From Victivallales bacterium (GTDB taxonomy: Bacteria > Verrucomicrobiota > Lentisphaeria > Oligosphaerales > Oligosphaeraceae): 26,832 bases of DNA. The DNA lies in the NCBI GenBank assembly GCA_017964325.1, contig JAGCSE010000262.1:1-26832 (forward strand). Reading direction: 5' to 3'. Within the stretch, counting starts at the first letter, position 1, and each line of letters begins with the position of its first letter. The position numbers were made by a program, and so were the translations under genes. The notes under the pieces are model-generated. The model made no database searches. It had not been told where the DNA came from and saw nothing but the letters and a program-made list of their open reading frames with translations. Positions 23,643 to 26,832 of this stretch are shown here, one piece after another.

Positions 23643-25172
23643 TTATTCGTTTTCTTTAAAGGTATGGACTTCGAAAACGGACACCTCCGTTCCCTCCGCC
23701 GTCAGCACCGTCTCCGTCTGCCCGCAACGGCGGCATAACGCCACCATAAAAGCTCGTGGATCAGGCGTGCTTTTCCACACAACAGGCACAAATCCGGCGG
23801 ACTTACCGCCCGCTCGCAGAACCACGCCATGCTGACCAGGCTTCAATTGGCTGTACAAATCTTCTACAGACTTGTACGACAGCCGCCTAGCTGGCGTGAT
23901 GACACCGACTTCCAACTTTCCCCTCTGCACATCCTCCAACGTCACAGGATGCTTTTCGTCCGCCGTCAATTTCGTCGCATTGACGACTAGCAAAACCGGT
24001 AACGGCTTGTTGGTCGCCATTTGAGAAACCGTCCCCAGCACTTTTCCGTCACGCCGCAACGTAATGGAACAACCGTAGTTACCAAGCAGTGTCTTGGAAT
24101 ACTGAGGCATTTCAGGAGCCTCCGTATTGGCTAGACGGCATACCATGACCTTCCGTACGAAATCAAGCAGCACAAGCTCCTCCTCATGATTCAGCATTTT
24201 TACCGTTTTCTTCCCAGAAATGTCCTTTCGATGTGCAGCCAGTTCCGTCAAAATGTTTATCTCATTCCAGCCGGACTGCCTAACCACACTCATAAGTTCC
24301 CTGCTATCAACGGTCTCCAACAAAGCCAAGCTGTCAACCCACTTACGTTCGGGTGCAGGGACGGATTTCGCGGGACGGTGCGGCGCAGGTTTTGGATGAT
24401 ATTGCAAATCAAACAAATTCAACGCATAGCCGCCCGCCATAAGGCTCATCATGGCACAGACGTTAGGCAATTCGTCTAGTGAACTGCCGCCATGCAATTC
24501 ACGGAACCGTTCGCGCCAGTCCGCATGCTCTTTCGCATAACCTGTCGGAAGCACGCAAACGATTGCCGTCGCAGGTTCCGCCAGCATTCGCATCATACTG
24601 GTGCACAACGACTTTCCATTGACATCAACCGCCGCAAACAACGGTACGATTTCAATCTTCCGATATTTCACCATCAACATAGATGCCATTATCGACAACT
24701 GTTCGTGTTGACGTTCGCTCAAATTGCCACGACAATAGAAATTATTTGTTTGCAACAATTTCTGGATGATTTGCCCATTTAGTTTCACCTTGCCCATGGG
24801 ACATTCCCATTCGTCCTCCAAAGGTATTTTGACACGCCCAGACTCCATATCTTTATCTGCCCAAACAAGATACACGACTCGCAGATTGTTCGGAAGATGA
24901 CCGACCGCCAGCCCCCAATCTTCAATCACCTCCTTCGCATCGTCACAGGCGACGACAGCCCCCTTCAAGTCGCGACCAGGCTCCCTCTGTGCAATCACTG
25001 CGAAACTGTCTTCAATCCGTTCAAACAATGTCCTCTCCCGCAATGGTTTAGGATTTGCGAGATTCGTGGGCGCAGTCCCACCGCCACAGCCCGATGACAA
25101 TGTCATCGCAACCGCCAGCATGAAAAGGGCCATTAGTCGCCAAACGTTCTTATTATTTATAAACATCTTCAT
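23643..25172 (-). CDS. Lipoprotein with degenerate MEMO-like domain fused to AMMECR1-like domain
   Basis: 509 aa. The lipoprotein signal ends at LSSGC (Cys29), followed by GGG. Residues ~60-270 follow the MEMO plan: KGAVVACDDAKEVIEDWGLAVGHL at the usual HAGYxYSG position, NLRVVYLVWAD, CPMGKVKLNGQIIQKLL (as TPLG.v), SERQHEQLSIMASMLM...IEIVPLF (as EHSxEvqlPFL...ivPil) and NVCAMMSLMAGGYALNL (the late Cys). Most metal-site His residues are replaced. Residues ~385-500 resemble AMMECR1 (GCSITLRRDGK; LEVGVITPARRLSYKSVEDL; KPGQHGVVLRAGGKSAGFVPVVW; FMVALCRRCG). MEMO and AMMECR1 proteins co-occur in the poorly understood AmmeMemoRadiSam group. An exported, catalytically eroded version anchored to a membrane is unusual. 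It starts 10 bp after the methyltransferase stop. Function unknown; domain calls rest on motif spacing. Confidence 0.65.
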   Translation of the reverse strand: MKMFINNKNVWRLMALFMLAVAMTLSSGCGGGTAPTNLANPKPLRERTLFERIEDSFAVIAQREPGRDLKGAVVACDDAKEVIEDWGLAVGHLPNNLRVVYLVWADKDMESGRVKIPLEDEWECPMGKVKLNGQIIQKLLQTNNFYCRGNLSERQHEQLSIMASMLMVKYRKIEIVPLFAAVDVNGKSLCTSMMRMLAEPATAIVCVLPTGYAKEHADWRERFRELHGGSSLDELPNVCAMMSLMAGGYALNLFDLQYHPKPAPHRPAKSVPAPERKWVDSLALLETVDSRELMSVVRQSGWNEINILTELAAHRKDISGKKTVKMLNHEEELVLLDFVRKVMVCRLANTEAPEMPQYSKTLLGNYGCSITLRRDGKVLGTVSQMATNKPLPVLLVVNATKLTADEKHPVTLEDVQRGKLEVGVITPARRLSYKSVEDLYSQLKPGQHGVVLRAGGKSAGFVPVVWKSTPDPRAFMVALCRRCGQTETVLTAEGTEVSVFEVHTFKENE

Positions 25173-25181
25173 TTTAAATAT

Positions 25182-26021
25182 TTATACATTATCATCCATT
25201 CCAAATGTGACAGCCGCATAGCTGCCGCTCGGCAAGTCCATCAGATTTCCATGAATCAGCATCTCACCCGCCTCAATCGCCCCATGGCGCGGACTTTGTG
25301 ACAACAGATTCGACAGCACCACAGGTGTATAGCCAGGCGTGTGGCACGACACAAACAAAAACAGCGGTTCTTCTGAAAGTACGCCCATGCACAGCTCCAG
25401 CAAATCCAACAGGTTATTGTCGATTTTGAACAGCTCTTGGTTCGTACCGCGACCAAAGCTCGGCGGATCAAGCAGGACACCGTCGTATTTCCGCCCGCGC
25501 CGTTTTTCACGTAGCAAGAACTTTTGCACGTCATCGACGATCCAGCGGATTGGAGCCTCTTCCAAATGGTTCAGCTCCATGTTTCTATGCGCCCAATCGA
25601 CCATTTTCTTGGAGGCGTCCAGATGACAAACTTCGCAGCCGCATTTCGCCAACGCCATCGTCGCACCGCCCGTATAGGCGAAAAGGTTCAGGACGGACAA
25701 GCGCCGCCCTGCCTCTGAAATCCGCTTCGCCATCCAACGCCAGCCAAGCTCATGCTCGGGAAAAACACCGACATGGCCGAAATCCGTCGGCGAAATCTTG
25801 AAGACCACGTCTCCGACTTCACAAGTCCAACTTTCAGGCAGACGCCGCGCGAATGTCCAATGGTTGCCCTCCTCCCGTGTGAAGAAACCGTCCGCTTTCC
25901 GCCAGACGTCCGCCGGAAGAGACGGACGCCAAACGGCTTGGGAACACGGGCGGTCCAGCACGTAGTCGCCGAAGCGCTCCAGTTTCCGTCCCGCCCCGCT
26001 GTCTAATAATTCGTATTTCAT
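25182..26021 (-). CDS. Class I SAM-dependent methyltransferase (RlmI/RlmK-like, COG1092-type)
   Basis: 279 aa from the ATG at 26021 (a GTG at 26027 would add two residues; neither has a clear ribosome site). An N-terminal beta-rich part (~1-90, GDYVLDRPCSQAVWRPS) is followed by the Rossmann methyltransferase fold. SAM motif I is VLNLFAYTGGATMALA (~112-127), the acidic loop is CHLDASKKMVDWAHRNMELN, and the catalytic motif LLDPPSFGRG is at ~187-196. The fold and DPPSFG motif match 23S rRNA cytosine-C5/guanine-N2 methyltransferases of the RlmI/RlmK group, but the protein is short and lacks a PUA domain. It most likely methylates rRNA in the cytoplasm; the exact base is not predictable. It probably shares a transcript with the downstream lipoprotein gene. 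Confidence 0.85.
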   Translation of the reverse strand: MKYELLDSGAGRKLERFGDYVLDRPCSQAVWRPSLPADVWRKADGFFTREEGNHWTFARRLPESWTCEVGDVVFKISPTDFGHVGVFPEHELGWRWMAKRISEAGRRLSVLNLFAYTGGATMALAKCGCEVCHLDASKKMVDWAHRNMELNHLEEAPIRWIVDDVQKFLLREKRRGRKYDGVLLDPPSFGRGTNQELFKIDNNLLDLLELCMGVLSEEPLFLFVSCHTPGYTPVVLSNLLSQSPRHGAIEAGEMLIHGNLMDLPSGSYAAVTFGMDDNV

Positions 26022-26040
26022 TAACACTAAAAATGGAATC

Positions 26041-26124
26041 TTTCTAGAAGCTCTAGAAGCTCTAGCGACTCTAGAAGCTCTAGAAGTTCTAGCGGCTCTA
26101 GAAGCTCTAGAAACTCTAGGGACC
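26041..26124. repeat. 9-bp tandem repeat array (consensus CTCTAGAAG)
   Basis: About nine degenerate copies of CTCTAGAAG (variants CTCTAGCGA, TTCTAGCGG, CTCTAGAAA, CTCTAGGGA) fill the gap between iorA and the methyltransferase gene. Each copy contains CTAG, a tetramer that is usually rare in bacterial genomes, and the core TCTAGA is palindromic. There is no coding potential and no terminator-like hairpin. Confidence 0.9.
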
Positions 26125-26149
26125 CTTTCTCTTTACCTTAATAATAATA

Positions 26150-26832
26150 TCATTTCATCGCGCCGAACTTGCATGTCTGCACGCAAAGGCCGCAGCCGAT
26201 GCAGAGATTCGCGTTGACGGATGGCGCCGCCTTCGCGTCGCTTAACTCAATCGCGGGGCAGCCAAGCTTCAGACATGCCTTGCATTTCTTGCAAATCGCC
26301 GCATCGACGGACGGCTTCGAGCCAAGCTGGCGGCGTTCTTTCAGAATACACGGCGCACGCGAAATAATCAATGTCATCTCATCCGCAGCTAGAGACTCTT
26401 TCAAAACATCGTCAACTTGCTTCAAGTCGTATGGATTCACAACGCGAATCCGCTTGACGCCACATGCTTCGGCAATCTTTTCAATTGACGCCTCCGCCGT
26501 CGGCTTGCCCATCAGCGTCCGCCCCGTTCCAGGATGGTCCTGATGGCCCGTCATCGCCGTCGTCCTGTTGTCAACGACAATCAGAATCGCCTTGCCCTGA
26601 TTATAGACCATGTTCAGAAGTCCCGTCATACCAGAATGGAAGAACGTTGAATCGCCGACGATGCCGACGACGGGTCGTTTCTCACCGGCTTGCACCATGC
26701 CGTGCGCCACCGTGAAACCGCCGCCCATGCACAAAATCGTATCCGTGCGGGACAACGGCGGGAAGACGCCCAAACTGTAGCAACCGATATCGCCCGTGAC
26801 GATCACATCGTATTTTGTCAAACCAAAGAAGA
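26150..26832 (-). CDS. iorA: Indolepyruvate:ferredoxin oxidoreductase alpha subunit, C-terminal part (truncated by window edge)
   Basis: The frame is open to the right edge (…Phe-Phe-Gly-Leu-Thr-Lys-Tyr-Asp), so the gene begins outside the window; a TTG at 26821 is not the real start. The visible ~226 residues contain the thiamine-diphosphate-binding end of the enzyme (TGDIGCYSLG, CMGGGFTVAHGM, GIVGDSTFFHSGM, VVDNRTTAMTGHQDHPGTG) and two [4Fe-4S] ferredoxin motifs at the C-terminus (CKKCKACLKLGCP and CIGCGLCVQTCKFGA). IorAB oxidatively decarboxylates aryl pyruvates from aromatic amino acids to aryl-acetyl-CoA, reducing ferredoxin. This implies anaerobic amino-acid metabolism. An iorB partner, normally downstream, is not found: the next gene is a methyltransferase after a repeat array. 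Confidence 0.95.
   Translation of the reverse strand, partial: FFGLTKYDVIVTGDIGCYSLGVFPPLSRTDTILCMGGGFTVAHGMVQAGEKRPVVGIVGDSTFFHSGMTGLLNMVYNQGKAILIVVDNRTTAMTGHQDHPGTGRTLMGKPTAEASIEKIAEACGVKRIRVVNPYDLKQVDDVLKESLAADEMTLIISRAPCILKERRQLGSKPSVDAAICKKCKACLKLGCPAIELSDAKAAPSVNANLCIGCGLCVQTCKFGAMK

Overview
The window looks like chromosomal DNA of a Gram-negative bacterium with a complete double membrane. It encodes TolC-like and secretin outer-membrane proteins, lipoproteins, HlyD-type adaptors and a type II secretion/type IV pilus-like operon. The fused PilM-PilN-like protein, the giant YDG/MBG repeat protein with an N-terminal LEDRMLF motif, the PqqD-M50-HlyD fusion and the intergenic short-period repeats together suggest the PVC superphylum (Lentisphaerota/Victivallales-like). 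That placement is inference from style, not from a marker gene. No mobile element or CRISPR array was seen.

Layout. (1) 1-321 is the end of argG, followed by a strong terminator (363-392). (2) 322-835 is an AT-rich, gene-free stretch with an imperfect 20-bp inverted repeat and a possible promoter. (3) 836-13703 (+) is a six-gene cluster: a TolC-family lipoprotein, a 1964-aa acidic repeat protein, a short HlyD-type adaptor, a GAF-like/TM/HlyD protein, a PqqD-like/M50 protease/HlyD fusion, and an exported SUMF1-like protein. (4) 13764-15332 (-) is a DUF2828/vWA protein that resembles Ro60/Rsr in layout. Directly upstream on the same strand lies a circularly permuted tRNA-like RNA (15458-15588), which I interpret as a bacterial Y RNA (YrlA-like). 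(5) 15683-23484 (-) is a T2SS/T4P-like operon in the order secretin, PilM-PilN fusion, PilO-like, GspC/PilP-like, GspE/PilB ATPase. (6) 23643-26832 (-) holds a degenerate MEMO-AMMECR1 fusion lipoprotein, a SAM-dependent methyltransferase, a 9-bp tandem repeat array and the 3' part of iorA.

Two candidate systems stand out. The first is the 836-13703 cluster. It has the envelope-spanning parts of a type I-like exporter (outer-membrane channel and three HlyD adaptors) but no ABC transporter. In its place is a membrane metalloprotease with an N-terminal PqqD-like (peptide-recognition) domain. The giant protein has no Sec signal peptide and carries a conserved-looking N-terminal motif, which suggests a dedicated recognition, cleavage and export route. 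The second is the Y RNA-like tRNA mimic beside a DUF2828 protein, which would be a Ro-Y RNA ribonucleoprotein built on DUF2828 instead of a TROVE protein.
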